A stretch of 35,401 nucleotides of DNA. It comes from a bacterium. GTDB lineage: Bacteria > Bacillota_I > Bacilli_A > Izemoplasmatales > Hujiaoplasmataceae. How positions within the stretch are numbered: the first letter of the stretch is position 1; every line of letters begins with the position of its first letter. The position numbers and the translations under genes are program-made. The stretch spans positions 1-35,401 of the forward strand of contig JAUXXX010000040.1 of the NCBI GenBank assembly GCA_030684695.1, given 5' to 3'. Positions 1-8,576 of this stretch are shown piece after piece. The notes under the pieces are model-generated. The model was given only the letters and a program-made list of their open reading frames with translations. It searched no databases and was not told the origin of the DNA.

Positions 1-21
1 ATATCCAGTTTTGAAAGAAAA

Positions 22-131
22 GTCTGGTGACGATGGCGAAGTGGACACACCTGTTCCCATCCCGAACACAGCAGTTAAGCACTTCAGCGCCGATGGTAGT
101 ACAATTGTGCGAGAGTAGGACGTTGCCAGGC
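22..131 (+). rRNA. rrf: 5S ribosomal RNA
   Basis: The sequence has the typical 5S internal landmarks (CCCATCCCGAACACAG, then the AGTAGGA element near the 3' end). Its ends are complementary: GTCTGG at 22-27 pairs with CCAGGC at 126-131, giving a molecule of about 110 nt. It binds L5, L18 and L25-type proteins in the large ribosomal subunit. Lying at the window edge with a terminator right after it, it is probably the last gene of an rRNA operon whose 23S gene is to the left. The exact ends could shift by one or two bases. Confidence 0.97.
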
Positions 132-146
132 TTCTTTCTAAAAAGA

Positions 147-180
147 CTCCAAATGGAATTCCATTTGGGGTTTTTCTTTT
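147..180 (+). terminator. Rho-independent terminator of the rRNA operon
   Basis: A 10-bp stem (147-156 with 161-170, loop AATT, two G-T pairs near the base counted within it) is followed by TTTTTCTTTT. It lies 16 bases past the 5S 3' end. Confidence 0.93.
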
Positions 181-186
181 TTTATG

Positions 187-215
187 TTGTTAAATAAATA
201 ACAGTATGTTACAAT
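187..215 (+). promoter_or_regulatory. Promoter of the small membrane protein gene
   Basis: TTGTTA (187-192) and TACAAT (210-215) are separated by 17 bp. This separates the downstream gene from the rRNA operon. Confidence 0.6.
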
Positions 216-238
216 ATCTTTATTAGCGGAGGAGCATA

Positions 239-694
239 ATGAGAAAAGCCATTTCCATTCTTACACTACTGACGTTCATTAGTTATATTGCTTTTGCTAT
301 TCTTGCATTTTATTTTGCTGATAAAATCGATTATGAAGCCCTATTGAATTTGCCTGATGTATTTGGTGTCATCATTGTTTTAGTAGCATACTTATCGGAT
401 ATCTTTTTGCAAATATATGGAGCAATATTTATCTTTTTTGCATTCTTTATTTTCATAGCATTTCTCCAATATGTCTTAACAAAGAAGAGTCCATGGTTTA
501 TTTATGTACTACACTTTCTCTTTATGCTTTCCCTATATTCAACTTTTTCTAAATTGTACATAAGTCTATCCATTCAACCATCTGACTATGCCCCTATGAT
601 TTCATTCATCACTCTGAGTTTTGCAGTTATTTGTTTGATTGAACTCCTTCCGTCGATCCTAGTCGTGATTCACCGATTTTCTCTAAAACGATAA
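239..694 (+). CDS. Small integral membrane protein, function unknown
   Basis: A 151-aa protein made almost entirely of four hydrophobic segments (about residues 6-28, 40-78 with an acidic break, 87-108 and 120-145), with a basic C-terminus (HRFSLKR). I see no catalytic or binding motif and do not recognise the family. The start ATG is well supported by GCGGAGGAG at 226-234. It is transcribed alone from its own promoter after the rRNA terminator, and nothing nearby suggests a pathway. The lack of charged residues inside the helices argues against an active transporter. It is real because of its length, ribosome site and coherent hydrophobicity. Confidence 0.8.
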   Translation: MRKAISILTLLTFISYIAFAILAFYFADKIDYEALLNLPDVFGVIIVLVAYLSDIFLQIYGAIFIFFAFFIFIAFLQYVLTKKSPWFIYVLHFLFMLSLYSTFSKLYISLSIQPSDYAPMISFITLSFAVICLIELLPSILVVIHRFSLKR

Positions 695-750
695 ACCAAG
701 TCATAAAAGGAAATGAAGTCTATAAATTCCATGTAATTTTGACATTTCTA

Positions 751-779
751 TTGATATTAGTGTTTAAATCTTTTACAAT
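751..779 (+). promoter_or_regulatory. Promoter of the 57-aa winged-helix-like gene
   Basis: TTGATA (751-756), a 17-bp spacer and TACAAT (774-779), placed 25 bp before the start codon. Confidence 0.65.
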
Positions 780-803
780 AGACCATATGGTAGAGGTGAG
801 ACT

Positions 804-977
804 ATGTCAAAACTAGAAGTACTAGATTGGATAAAAAAAGCCCAAAGTCCTGTTGGGGTAGCAGATGTTGTGAAAGCTTTAAATCTGGATAAAGAAGTAG
901 TTCAAAAGGCATTTGATCAATTAAAAAAAGAAGAGTTAATTGTTTCTCCCATACGTTGTAAATACGTAGCAAAATAA
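804..977 (+). CDS. Small winged-helix-like DNA-binding protein
   Basis: A 57-aa protein starting MSKLEVLDWI and ending RCKYVAK. The layout looks like a minimal winged helix: helix 1 (LEVLDWIKKA), a helix-turn-helix (VGVADVVKALNLDKEVVQKAFDQ contains both helices), then a short beta wing (EELIVSPIRCKYV). Such folds usually bind DNA, either as regulators or as accessory nucleoid proteins. GAGGTGAG at 793-800 is a good ribosome site 3 bp before the ATG, a promoter lies just upstream and a terminator just downstream, so it is a complete single-gene unit. It has no ligand or oligomerisation domain. An open frame on the opposite strand over the same bases lacks these signals. The target is unknown. 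Confidence 0.78.
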   Translation: MSKLEVLDWIKKAQSPVGVADVVKALNLDKEVVQKAFDQLKKEELIVSPIRCKYVAK

Positions 978-992
978 AAAATGTGGAACAGT

Positions 993-1027
993 CGATATGG
1001 ATCATTTCCATATCGCTTTTTATTTTT
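993..1027 (+). terminator. Rho-independent terminator
   Basis: CGATATGGA (993-1001) pairs with TCCATATCG (1007-1015), followed by CTTTTTATTTTT. It closes the 57-aa gene unit. Confidence 0.88.
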
Positions 1028-1058
1028 CCATCCATGTGCTTTTTTTTATCTTGAATCA

Positions 1059-1067
1059 TGGTACACT
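1059..1067 (+). promoter_or_regulatory. Extended -10 promoter of the ATPase gene
   Basis: TGG-TACACT is an extended -10 element. No convincing -35 hexamer lies upstream, where a T run is found. Confidence 0.45.
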
Positions 1068-1089
1068 ATCAAAAATATAGAGGTGGAAT

Positions 1090-1872
1090 ATGTTGATTAA
1101 TAGTGTTTATTTGCACAAAGAAGACCAGGATACCTATCCTTTCTATCTACCAATCTTTCATCAACGACTATGTTTTCCAACACCAGTAACCATTATTGTA
1201 GGAGAAAACGGGTGTGGGAAATCAACATTTCTGGAGCTGCTCGGAGCTGCCTTATCCATCAATCACATAGGAAAGCCTTTGGTCAAAGTTCAATCTATTC
1301 GTATTGACATCGACTATGTGCTCAAAAAACCAAAGGGCTTACTTTTTTCATCCGAGGATTTTACATCCTACATCCATCAGCTTCAGCAAGCAGTAGATGA
1401 CTCCAAAAACGCACTTGAAGAAATACAAGAAGAGTACAAGAACAAGTCTACATATTCAAAACTTATGGCTGGTTCTGCACATCATAGAACCATTCATGAA
1501 GTGAAGAACTTACATGATCGAGACTTACTTCAATCATCGCACGGACAAGCCTATTTATCCTTTTTTAAGTCGAGAATTCGTACGAATCAGCTTTACTTAC
1601 TCGATGAAATTGAAACCCCTTTATCATTTACAAATCAATTGGCAATTTTGTACCTCATCAAAGCAGCAGTGGATGCAGGAAACCAACTGATTATTTCTAC
1701 ACACTCACCTGTAATTATGGCTTATCCAAACTCAACAATCTACCAACTAAACGAAGAAGGATTCCATCCAATCTCTTTCCATGAAGCCAAAAATGTGGGA
1801 TTAATGAAACAGTTTCTAGAAGATCCAGAAGCCTTTACTCATCATTTGTTTCAAGAAGATTCAAACGAGTAA
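1090..1872 (+). CDS. AAA/ABC-type ATPase, predicted P-loop NTPase
   Basis: A 260-aa soluble ATPase with the ABC-like core: Walker A GENGCGKST (residues 38-46), a signature-like segment SSHGQAYLSFF (149-159), Walker B LYLLDEIE (168-175) and an H-loop STHSP (203-207). The 100-residue insertion between Walker A and the signature is rich in acidic and polar residues and probably helical. No membrane partner is encoded next to it. This pattern fits the stand-alone 'AAA family ATPase' proteins related to RecF/SMC-type heads rather than a transport subunit; the cellular role of that group is poorly defined. AGAGGTGG just before the ATG sets the start. The gene stands alone, with about 200 bp to the next one. 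Confidence 0.85.
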   Translation: MLINSVYLHKEDQDTYPFYLPIFHQRLCFPTPVTIIVGENGCGKSTFLELLGAALSINHIGKPLVKVQSIRIDIDYVLKKPKGLLFSSEDFTSYIHQLQQAVDDSKNALEEIQEEYKNKSTYSKLMAGSAHHRTIHEVKNLHDRDLLQSSHGQAYLSFFKSRIRTNQLYLLDEIETPLSFTNQLAILYLIKAAVDAGNQLIISTHSPVIMAYPNSTIYQLNEEGFHPISFHEAKNVGLMKQFLEDPEAFTHHLFQEDSNE

Positions 1873-2037
1873 TCAGAGATGCTTGAAAACACACGAATGG
1901 GTGTTATGTAGTTGACCCTGTGGCTAATTATTTTTAGAAACAAACAATTAATGCAGATTTTTTAATTATTTGTGAGATGCAACACATTGGAAGAGTCATA
2001 CATCTACAACATATTGCTTCGATTGTATTTGATATCA

Positions 2038-2066
2038 GTGATATTTATGCACTTATGTAGTATAAT
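2038..2066 (+). promoter_or_regulatory. Promoter of the diguanylate cyclase gene
   Basis: GTGATA (2038-2043), a 17-bp spacer and a perfect TATAAT (2061-2066). Transcription would begin about 2073, between this -10 and the ribosome site at 2076-2083. That rules out a longer open frame beginning with TTG at 2071. Confidence 0.7.
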
Positions 2067-2088
2067 TTGATTGCAAAGGGGGGATATC

Positions 2089-3237
2089 ATGTATCAAACA
2101 ATTCCACTATATATTTTCTCAATTGTCGTACTGCTCATCCTCTATATTAGTTTACGACAACACAAAGAGCAATTTGCTCGAGATCGCAAGTTATTTAGTT
2201 CGATATTGCTTGTCAATACGACCCTTTTAATTGTAGATTTTATTCAAATATCTGTCGAAGGACTTCCAGGATCTTTTTATTTATTCATGAATGGATTTTC
2301 TTCCACCATTTTGTATACAATCGGACCATTGTTAACCATTACTTGGTTTCTTTATGTAGATTTTTACATTCATAAGGATGGACAGCGGTTACGAAAATAT
2401 CGTCTATTCATCTACGCACCCTTCCTTCTCAATTTTGTTTTGGGTTTATTGAGCCCCATTTATGGATTCTTTTTTACAATCAGTGAGACAAACACATATG
2501 CAAGAGGAGACCTGTTTTACTTAAATGCAGGAATTATGTATTTCTACTTATTGCTTGCCATGTATGATTTGATTCGATTCCGCTTCTCCATTCGAAAACA
2601 AAGTTTTATCCCCTTATTGTTGTTTGCATTGCCTCCGGCCATTGGAGGATTGTTACAGGTTTTCTTCTATGGACTGTTGATTATTTGGCCAACCGCTACG
2701 TTATCGTGCTTAATGGTCTATGTGTTTGTTCAACTGGAACGATCCAGTCAGGATTACTTAACAGGACTTTACAACAAAGGCGAATATGAAAATTACATGA
2801 AAGTGATTGAAAAGCAGCATGGTGAATTGGGAAGAATTGCTGGTTGCGTTATCGATTTGAATCGTTTTAAATCCATCAATGATACCTACGGACACGATAC
2901 TGGAGATTTGGCTTTAAAAGAAGTTGCTAAAATATTACAATCTACGTTTCGTAGTCAGGATTTTATTGCAAGATTCGGTGGCGATGAATTTGCGGTATTA
3001 TTGTTTTTGGATAAAGAAACCGATTTGGATTTTTTTAAGCGAAAACTCATCGACAATGTAAATCAACTAAATGTATCCAAGAAATTCGAGTTTGAAATTC
3101 ATTTGTCGATTGGAATGGATTATTTTGATGAAAGATCGGATGCGAGTATTGTCGAATTCATGAATCGGTTGGATGAATTGATGTATTCAAACAAGCAAGC
3201 TACCTATCGATTGGAGAAAAACAGTCATGAAGTATGA
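2089..3237 (+). CDS. Membrane-bound diguanylate cyclase (GGDEF protein)
   Basis: A 382-aa protein with a multi-helix membrane sensor (about seven hydrophobic segments, residues 5-215) and a cytoplasmic GGDEF domain (about 220-375). The catalytic motif is intact (RFGGDEF, GGDEF at 297-301), and the metal and nucleotide residues are present (D256 in VIDLNRF, then NDTYGHD). An inhibitory I-site RxxD (R288-D291) lies five residues before GGDEF. It should therefore make cyclic di-GMP from two GTP, with product inhibition. The start is set by AAAGGGGGG at 2076-2083. The last 11 bases overlap the next gene, so the two are probably co-translated. No EAL, HD-GYP or PilZ gene is visible here; the effector lies elsewhere. 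Confidence 0.93.
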   Translation: MYQTIPLYIFSIVVLLILYISLRQHKEQFARDRKLFSSILLVNTTLLIVDFIQISVEGLPGSFYLFMNGFSSTILYTIGPLLTITWFLYVDFYIHKDGQRLRKYRLFIYAPFLLNFVLGLLSPIYGFFFTISETNTYARGDLFYLNAGIMYFYLLLAMYDLIRFRFSIRKQSFIPLLLFALPPAIGGLLQVFFYGLLIIWPTATLSCLMVYVFVQLERSSQDYLTGLYNKGEYENYMKVIEKQHGELGRIAGCVIDLNRFKSINDTYGHDTGDLALKEVAKILQSTFRSQDFIARFGGDEFAVLLFLDKETDLDFFKRKLIDNVNQLNVSKKFEFEIHLSIGMDYFDERSDASIVEFMNRLDELMYSNKQATYRLEKNSHEV

Positions 3238-3955
3238 TGTGTTGGAGCATTTTCTTGAAGCAACGAAATACAAAAATATGAGTAGTTCCGATCAACAGTT
3301 GGGTCTTCCTCAACCACTCCTTGAGCAGCCTTTTGAAGGGGAAGTTATTACTCTTCCAGATCCTTTCGCAGTAATTGTACCTGCCATGGATGTCAAAGAG
3401 GCCATATTAAAACGGGAATCCATTCGAAGTTATACGGATCAGCCTCTTCGTGTAGAAGAACTATCTTATGTGTTATATATGACCCAAGGGATACGCAAAC
3501 AGTTGAAAAGCGCAACTCTTCGCACGGTGCCTTCTGCTGGTGCCAGGCATGCGTTTGAGACCTATTTATTCATCAATCATGTCGAAGGATTGCGTAGTGG
3601 ATTGTATCGTTATATTGCATCCACACATAGTCTAGGAATGGTATCCTTTGATTCTTCCATGAAAGAAAACTTGTTACATGCATGCTACGACCAACAAATG
3701 ATTCAACAAGCAGCTCTAACATTTTTTTGGGTGTGTGATTTCGACCGAATGGGATATCGATATCAAGAGCGAGGCATTCGTTATTTATTTCTAGATGCAG
3801 GACATGTAAGTCAAAATTTATATCTATTAGCAAGTCAACTTCATATGGGAACTTGTGCCATTGCGGCATTTGATGACGATGCCGTGAACAAAGCTCTAGG
3901 ATTAGATGGATTAAAAATATTTACTGTTTATATAGGAACTTTAGGCAAACTTTAA
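3227..3955 (+). CDS. SagB-type nitroreductase-family oxidoreductase
   Basis: A 242-aa protein of the FMN-dependent nitroreductase superfamily. The KRESIRSYTDQPL segment early in the fold is the FMN-phosphate region. The TVPSAGARHAFETYLF stretch and the GMGTCAI-like region (residues QLHMGTCAIAAFDDD) are typical of the SagB/ThcOx branch, which oxidises azolines in peptide natural products or acts on other small substrates. No cyclodehydratase, precursor peptide or transporter lies near it, so a role in peptide modification is unlikely to be read from this locus. A stand-alone reductase role is equally possible. It overlaps the diguanylate cyclase gene by 11 bp and is followed by a terminator, so the two form a two-gene unit. 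Confidence 0.87.
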   Translation: MKYDVLEHFLEATKYKNMSSSDQQLGLPQPLLEQPFEGEVITLPDPFAVIVPAMDVKEAILKRESIRSYTDQPLRVEELSYVLYMTQGIRKQLKSATLRTVPSAGARHAFETYLFINHVEGLRSGLYRYIASTHSLGMVSFDSSMKENLLHACYDQQMIQQAALTFFWVCDFDRMGYRYQERGIRYLFLDAGHVSQNLYLLASQLHMGTCAIAAFDDDAVNKALGLDGLKIFTVYIGTLGKL

Positions 3956-3986
3956 AGACACGATTATTTATTGTGTCTTTTTCTTT
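3954..3986 (+). terminator. Rho-independent terminator
   Basis: AAAGACAC (3954-3961) pairs with GTGTCTTT (3973-3980) and is followed by TTCTTT. The stem begins inside the stop codon of the nitroreductase gene. Confidence 0.8.
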
Positions 3987-4024
3987 GTTGCTTTAGCATG
4001 ATGATTAATATTTTTATGTAGGCA

Positions 4025-4053
4025 TTTTCAGCCGTTTTTAAACAGTGTATAAT
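4025..4053 (+). promoter_or_regulatory. Promoter of the cysteine synthase-like gene
   Basis: TTTTCA (4025-4030), 17-bp spacer, TATAAT (4048-4053). Confidence 0.6.
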
Positions 4054-4093
4054 AGAGGCACGACAATTCTTATGGAGAATTTAGAAACCTTCT

Positions 4094-5179
4094 ATGGAAA
4101 ACAAAACAGTTTTTAAACAAATGTGCAATTTGATTGGATCAACTCCCTTGAGTAAGATTTCTTTCACGTTTCGAGGAATGGATTATTCCATATACGTGAA
4201 ACATGAGCACTACAACTTAACAGGAAGTGTCAAGGATCGGATGGCACTTCATATTTTGTATAATGCCTATAAGTTTCGAAACTTGAAACCAAGTACAGTC
4301 ATTTGTGAAGCCACAAGTGGCAATACAGGAATTGCTTTTGCGGCCATTGGAAGAGCATTTGGTCATAAAGTACGCATCTACATGCCAGAATGGATGAGCA
4401 AAGAACGCGTTAATTTGATTAAGAGTTTCGGTGCGGAAATTATCTTGGTATCAAAAGAACAAGGTGGATTTAAAGGTAGTATTGCCTTGGCAAAAACGTA
4501 TGCAGAAGAACATAGCAATGTGTTTTTACCTTCGCAATTCTCCAATCAATGCAATTCAGAAGCCCATTATCTCACCACGGGTCCAGAAATATGGCGTCAG
4601 TTACAACATTTTCAAAAGGTTCCAGATGCATTCGTCGCAGGAGTTGGAACAGGCGGAACGATCATGGGAGTTGGGAAATATTTACGCGAAATTAATCCGT
4701 TCATCAAACTCTATCCACTTGAGCCAGAAAACTCGCCCACTCTTAAGACTGGGAATAAGGTAGGAAAGCATCGGATTGAAGGGATTTCAGACGAGTTCAT
4801 TCCGGATTTAATCGATTTTTCAAAACTGAATGACATTCTTGATGTGGATGATGGCGATTCGATTATCATGGCACAACGACTTGCTAGCGAGCTTGGATAC
4901 GGGGTAGGAATTTCGTCTGGTGCTAATTTCTTAGGAGCGATAAAAGCGTGTCATATGTTAGGACAACAAGCTTGTGTGGTAACGATGTTTCCTGATGATA
5001 ACAAGAAATACTTAAGTACGGACTTAATGAAAGAAGAGTATGTGAAAGAAACCTATTTAACACCACACATTTCAAATCTACGGGTAGAAGATGTGGTTCA
5101 AATCAAAGACATTGATCACGAATCGTTGTACTCCGTGTGTGATTGTCCGTTGTTTGGCGATTGTAAATCGATATTTTAA
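4094..5179 (+). CDS. Cysteine synthase-family PLP-dependent enzyme
   Basis: A 361-aa fold-type II PLP enzyme. The Schiff-base lysine is K47 in [10 protein letters not shown], the substrate loop is TSGNTG, the phosphate-binding loop is GVGTGGT and the late SSGAN motif is present. Together these point to O-acetylserine sulfhydrylase (CysK) or cystathionine beta-synthase-like chemistry: beta-replacement on an activated serine to give cysteine or cystathionine. The protein is longer than CysK (about 310 aa). The extra C-terminal stretch ends with CDCPLFGDC, a possible metal or Fe-S site not typical of CysK. No serine acetyltransferase gene lies next to it, so the exact substrate is open. The ribosome site is weak (GGAG at 4074, 16 bp from the ATG). 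Confidence 0.86.
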   Translation: MENKTVFKQMCNLIGSTPLSKISFTFRGMDYSIYVKHEHYNLTGSVKDRMALHILYNAYKFRNLKPSTVICEATSGNTGIAFAAIGRAFGHKVRIYMPEWMSKERVNLIKSFGAEIILVSKEQGGFKGSIALAKTYAEEHSNVFLPSQFSNQCNSEAHYLTTGPEIWRQLQHFQKVPDAFVAGVGTGGTIMGVGKYLREINPFIKLYPLEPENSPTLKTGNKVGKHRIEGISDEFIPDLIDFSKLNDILDVDDGDSIIMAQRLASELGYGVGISSGANFLGAIKACHMLGQQACVVTMFPDDNKKYLSTDLMKEEYVKETYLTPHISNLRVEDVVQIKDIDHESLYSVCDCPLFGDCKSIF

Positions 5180-5188
5180 TACACCTGA

Positions 5189-5230
5189 TAGGGAATTGAG
5201 GCTGTAAAGAATCACAGTCACAATTCCCTA
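5189..5230 (+). terminator. Long hairpin after the PLP enzyme gene
   Basis: TAGGGAATTG (5189-5198) pairs perfectly with CAATTCCCTA (5221-5230), with a smaller CTGT/ACAG pairing inside. No T run follows, so it is a weak or imperfect terminator, or an RNA 3'-end stabiliser. It separates this gene from the str operon. Confidence 0.5.
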
Positions 5231-5262
5231 TATGATTAAGAAATAAAGCAGATTATTTGTAC

Positions 5263-5291
5263 TTGACACACCTAGTACTGTAGTGTATAAT
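5263..5291 (+). promoter_or_regulatory. Consensus promoter of the str operon
   Basis: TTGACA (5263-5268), 17 bp, TATAAT (5286-5291): a full sigma-70/SigA consensus, as expected for ribosomal genes. The leader from about 5298 to 5391 has two small hairpins, AAGGC/GCCTT at 5317-5336 and CACC/GGTG near 5354-5366. A longer in-frame start for rpsL at 5326 lies inside this leader and is not used. Confidence 0.88.
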
Positions 5292-5391
5292 GTACATGCT
5301 GTAAAAATCATTACCAAGGCCGCATATGCTGCCTTATAAAAATGACACAAATGCACCTCCCGGGTGTGTGGGTACGAAAGGAGGAAAAAGA

Positions 5392-5850
5392 ATGCCTACT
5401 ATTAACCAACTAATTAAGAATGGTCGTCAAGACAAAATCGTTAAATCCAAAGCTCCTCAATTAAACATCGGATTTAACAGTAAGAAGAAAGTATATACCG
5501 ATCAAGCTGCGCCTCAGAAGCGTGGTGTGTGTGTACGTGTCGCAACAATGACTCCAAAGAAACCGAACTCAGCGCTACGTAAATATGCGCGTGTACGTCT
5601 TTCGAATGGTGGAGAAGTCAACGCATATATTCCTGGCGTTGGACATAAGTTGCAAGAACATAGCGTCGTGTTAATTCGCGGTGGCCGTGTGAAGGACTTA
5701 CCTGGTGTTCGCTATCATATCATTCGCGGAACACTAGATACAACTGCTGTTGTTGGCAGAATGCAAAGCCGTTCCAAATACGGTGCTAAGAAAGTAGCTC
5801 CTGGAAAACCAGGCGCAAAACCAGGTGCTAAACCTGTTGGAAAAAAATAA
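5392..5850 (+). CDS. rpsL: 30S ribosomal protein S12
   Basis: S12 sits at the decoding centre of the small subunit and controls accuracy. The protein starts [12 protein letters not shown] and carries the invariant [10 protein letters not shown] and [13 protein letters not shown] loops; the lysines in both, where streptomycin-resistance changes occur, are of the sensitive type. GAAAGGAGG 7 bp upstream sets the start. At 152 aa it is longer than the usual 124-140 because of a C-terminal tail of Gly/Lys/Pro/Ala repeats ([15 protein letters not shown]). Tails of this kind occur in some low-GC bacteria. First gene of the str operon. Confidence 0.98.
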   Translation: MPTINQLIKNGRQDKIVKSKAPQLNIGFNSKKKVYTDQAAPQKRGVCVRVATMTPKKPNSALRKYARVRLSNGGEVNAYIPGVGHKLQEHSVVLIRGGRVKDLPGVRYHIIRGTLDTTAVVGRMQSRSKYGAKKVAPGKPGAKPGAKPVGKK

Positions 5851-5915
5851 CACCACACTACTAAAGAGAGCAACTAAAACTCATTCCATTATCGTTCGAA
5901 AGGAGGAAATGAATT

Positions 5916-6386
5916 ATGCCTCGTAAGGGAAAAATCGTTAAACGGGACGTCTTACCAGACCCCATTTACAATTCGAAATTAGTCACAAAATTAATCAATA
6001 GCATTATGATTGAAGGTAAAAAAGCAGTTGCACAAAACATTCTATATGGAGCTTTCACTCGTGTACAAGCAATCACAGGGAAAGAACCAATCGAAGTGTT
6101 CAATGATGCATTGAATAACATTATGCCTGTTCTTGAAGTTAGAAGTCGTCGTATTGGTGGACAAAACTATCAAGTGCCTGGTGAAGTAAGAAGTGATCGT
6201 CGTCTTACATTAGGACTTCGTTGGTTGGTACAATACTCACGCCTTCGTAATGAGAAGACCATGGAAGAACGTCTTGCGAAAGAAATCGTAGACGCTTCCA
6301 ACGGAACCGGCTCATCCGTTAAAAAAAGAGAAGATATGCACAGAATGGCCGAAGCAAACAAAGCTTTCGCTCATTACCGTTTTTAG
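5916..6386 (+). CDS. rpsG: 30S ribosomal protein S7
   Basis: A 156-aa S7, the primary 16S rRNA-binding protein of the small-subunit head and, in other bacteria, the translational repressor of the str operon. The start [16 protein letters not shown] and the conserved [15 protein letters not shown] and EMADASNGTG-type region (here [34 protein letters not shown]) are clear. A strong AAAGGAGG precedes the ATG. It lies 65 bp after rpsL and 19 bp before fusA, in the standard order. Confidence 0.98.
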   Translation: MPRKGKIVKRDVLPDPIYNSKLVTKLINSIMIEGKKAVAQNILYGAFTRVQAITGKEPIEVFNDALNNIMPVLEVRSRRIGGQNYQVPGEVRSDRRLTLGLRWLVQYSRLRNEKTMEERLAKEIVDASNGTGSSVKKREDMHRMAEANKAFAHYRF

Positions 6387-6405
6387 TTAAAGGAAGGAAC
6401 CAGTT

Positions 6406-8475
6406 ATGGCACGTGAATATACATTAGATAAAACACGAAATATTGGCATCATGGCGCACATTGATGCCGGGAAAACCACGACGACGGAACGTGTTTTATT
6501 CCACACCGGAAAAATCCATAAAGTCGGAGAAACCCATGATGGGGCTTCGCAAATGGACTGGATGGAACAAGAACAAGAACGTGGTATCACCATTACGGCC
6601 GCTGCGACTACCGCTTTTTGGAAAAATCACAGAGTTAACATTATCGATACTCCTGGCCACGTCGACTTTACGGTTGAAGTTTCCCGCTCACTTCGTGTTT
6701 TGGATGGTGCCGTGACGGTGCTTGATGCACAAGCTGGTGTTGAACCTCAAACCGAAACAGTATGGCGTCAAGCCAATGAGTATAAAGTTCCGCGTGTCGT
6801 CTTTGCCAATAAAATGGACAAGACCGGAGCAGATTTTGCATACTCAATAGACTCCATTCATAAGCGTTTAGGAGCAAAAGCCGAAGCCATTCAATGGCCA
6901 ATCGGATCAGAAGATACCTTCAAAGGTATGGTGGACTTAGTTGAAATGAGAGCAATCGTTTTCGACGGTGGCGCTGAAGAAAACTATGAAATCCAAGCAA
7001 TCCCAGCAAACTTAGTCAAAATCGCCAATGAAAAGCGGACGGTTTTAATTGAAGCTGTTGCGGAATACGATGAAGTATTGATGAATACCTATCTCGATGG
7101 AGAAGAAGTAACACCTAGCATGTTGAAAAAGGCGATTCGCGCCGCAACATTAACCGTAGAATTCTTCCCAATCATTTGCGGATCTGCATTCAAAAACAGA
7201 GGTGTTAAACCAATGCTTGATGCAGTCATCGATTATTTACCATCTCCAGTAGAAGTAGCCCAAGTAATAGGACACAATAAGTATGAAGAAGAAGTAGTGA
7301 TTGAGCATGAAGACAGCGCTGATTTCGTTGCCCTTGCTTTCAAGGTCATGACTGACCCGTTCGTTGGACGCTTAACCTTCTTTAGAGTCTACTCCGGTGT
7401 CGCTGAAAAAGGCTCTTACATCTTCAACGCATCCAAAAACAAAAAAGAACGGTTGGGTCGTATTCTACAAATGCATGCGAACCACCGTACTGAAATTGAT
7501 AAAGTATACTGTGGCGATATCGCCGCAGCAATCGGATTGAAAGACACGATTACAGGAGATACCCTTTGTTCTGAGAGAACCCATGTTATCTTAGAAAAAA
7601 TGAATTTCCCAGAACCCGTCATTTCTGTCGCAATTGAACCGAAAACGAAAAACGACCAAGACAAAATGGGCGTTGCGTTATCGAAACTTGCGGAAGAAGA
7701 TCCAACATTCCGTACATTTACAGACCAAGAAACTTCCCAAACGATTATTTCTGGAATGGGTGAACTCCACTTAGAAATTATCGTTGATCGGATGAAACGG
7801 GAATTCAAGGTAGAAGCTACTGTAGGTAACCCACAAGTTTCTTACCGCGAAACCATTAAGACATCCGCTGAATGCGAAGGAAAATTTGTTCGTCAATCTG
7901 GTGGACGTGGACAATATGGACACGTATGGGTCAAATACGAACCAAATCCTGGCAAAGGATATGAGTTCGTGGATAAAGTCGTTGGTGGTGTTGTTCCTCG
8001 TGAATACATTCAAACGATTGACAAAGGAATTCAAGAAGCATTACTTGGTGGTATCTTAGCTGGTTATCCAGTTCTTGATATTAAAGCAACTCTGTTTGAC
8101 GGGTCTTATCATGAAGTAGACTCCTCAGAAATGGCCTTTAAAATTGCGGCGTCCTTGTCCTTACGTACAGCCAAAGAAAAATGTAAACCAGCATTGTTAG
8201 AACCGATTATGAGCGTAGACGTAGTTACCCCTGATGATTACTTAGGTAACATCATTGGAGATTTGACTTCTCGTCGTGGCCGTATTGAAGGTCAAGATTC
8301 TCATGGAAATGCCCAAAAAGTAAGTGCGAAAGTACCGTTATCCCAAATGTTTGGATACGCTACTAGCCTTCGTTCGAACTCTCAAGGGCGTGCAAACTTC
8401 ACGATGCAATTCTCGCATTATGAAGAGTGTCCAAAGTCCATCACAGAAGAAATTGTAAAACGTCGTAACGGATAA
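6406..8475 (+). CDS. fusA: Elongation factor G
   Basis: A 689-aa translational GTPase that drives ribosome translocation and, with RRF, recycling. G-domain motifs are in order: AHIDAGKTT (G1), GITITAAAT (G2), DTPGHVDF (G3), NKMDKTGAD (G4) and GSAFKN (G5). Domains II to V follow, with the domain IV segment [11 protein letters not shown]. Length is normal for the family. The ribosome site AAAGGAAGG lies between the rpsG stop and this ATG, so the two genes share one mRNA. Confidence 0.99.
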   Translation: MAREYTLDKTRNIGIMAHIDAGKTTTTERVLFHTGKIHKVGETHDGASQMDWMEQEQERGITITAAATTAFWKNHRVNIIDTPGHVDFTVEVSRSLRVLDGAVTVLDAQAGVEPQTETVWRQANEYKVPRVVFANKMDKTGADFAYSIDSIHKRLGAKAEAIQWPIGSEDTFKGMVDLVEMRAIVFDGGAEENYEIQAIPANLVKIANEKRTVLIEAVAEYDEVLMNTYLDGEEVTPSMLKKAIRAATLTVEFFPIICGSAFKNRGVKPMLDAVIDYLPSPVEVAQVIGHNKYEEEVVIEHEDSADFVALAFKVMTDPFVGRLTFFRVYSGVAEKGSYIFNASKNKKERLGRILQMHANHRTEIDKVYCGDIAAAIGLKDTITGDTLCSERTHVILEKMNFPEPVISVAIEPKTKNDQDKMGVALSKLAEEDPTFRTFTDQETSQTIISGMGELHLEIIVDRMKREFKVEATVGNPQVSYRETIKTSAECEGKFVRQSGGRGQYGHVWVKYEPNPGKGYEFVDKVVGGVVPREYIQTIDKGIQEALLGGILAGYPVLDIKATLFDGSYHEVDSSEMAFKIAASLSLRTAKEKCKPALLEPIMSVDVVTPDDYLGNIIGDLTSRRGRIEGQDSHGNAQKVSAKVPLSQMFGYATSLRSNSQGRANFTMQFSHYEECPKSITEEIVKRRNG

Positions 8476-8494
8476 TCCACGATAGATAATTCTG

Positions 8495-8523
8495 TTGCAA
8501 TAAACGACAAATTGTTATAAAAT
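8495..8523 (+). promoter_or_regulatory. Internal promoter for tuf
   Basis: TTGCAA (8495-8500), 17 bp, TAAAAT (8518-8523) in the 101-bp fusA-tuf gap. It probably gives tuf extra, independent expression. Confidence 0.6.
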
Positions 8524-8576
8524 AATATCGATAACGACTAAAAAACCTATAAAAATAGTATAAGGAGAATAAACAA

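Noticed and set aside
802-1059. An 85-aa open frame on the minus strand
   Set aside because: It covers the 57-aa plus-strand gene and its terminator, has no ribosome site and has an unlikely composition.
2071-2088. A longer start (TTG) for the diguanylate cyclase
   Set aside because: It would begin before the transcription start predicted from TATAAT at 2061-2066, and includes the ribosome site itself.
5326-5391. An N-terminal extension of S12
   Set aside because: S12 always begins near MPTINQL, and a strong ribosome site directly precedes that ATG; the extra codons are mRNA leader.
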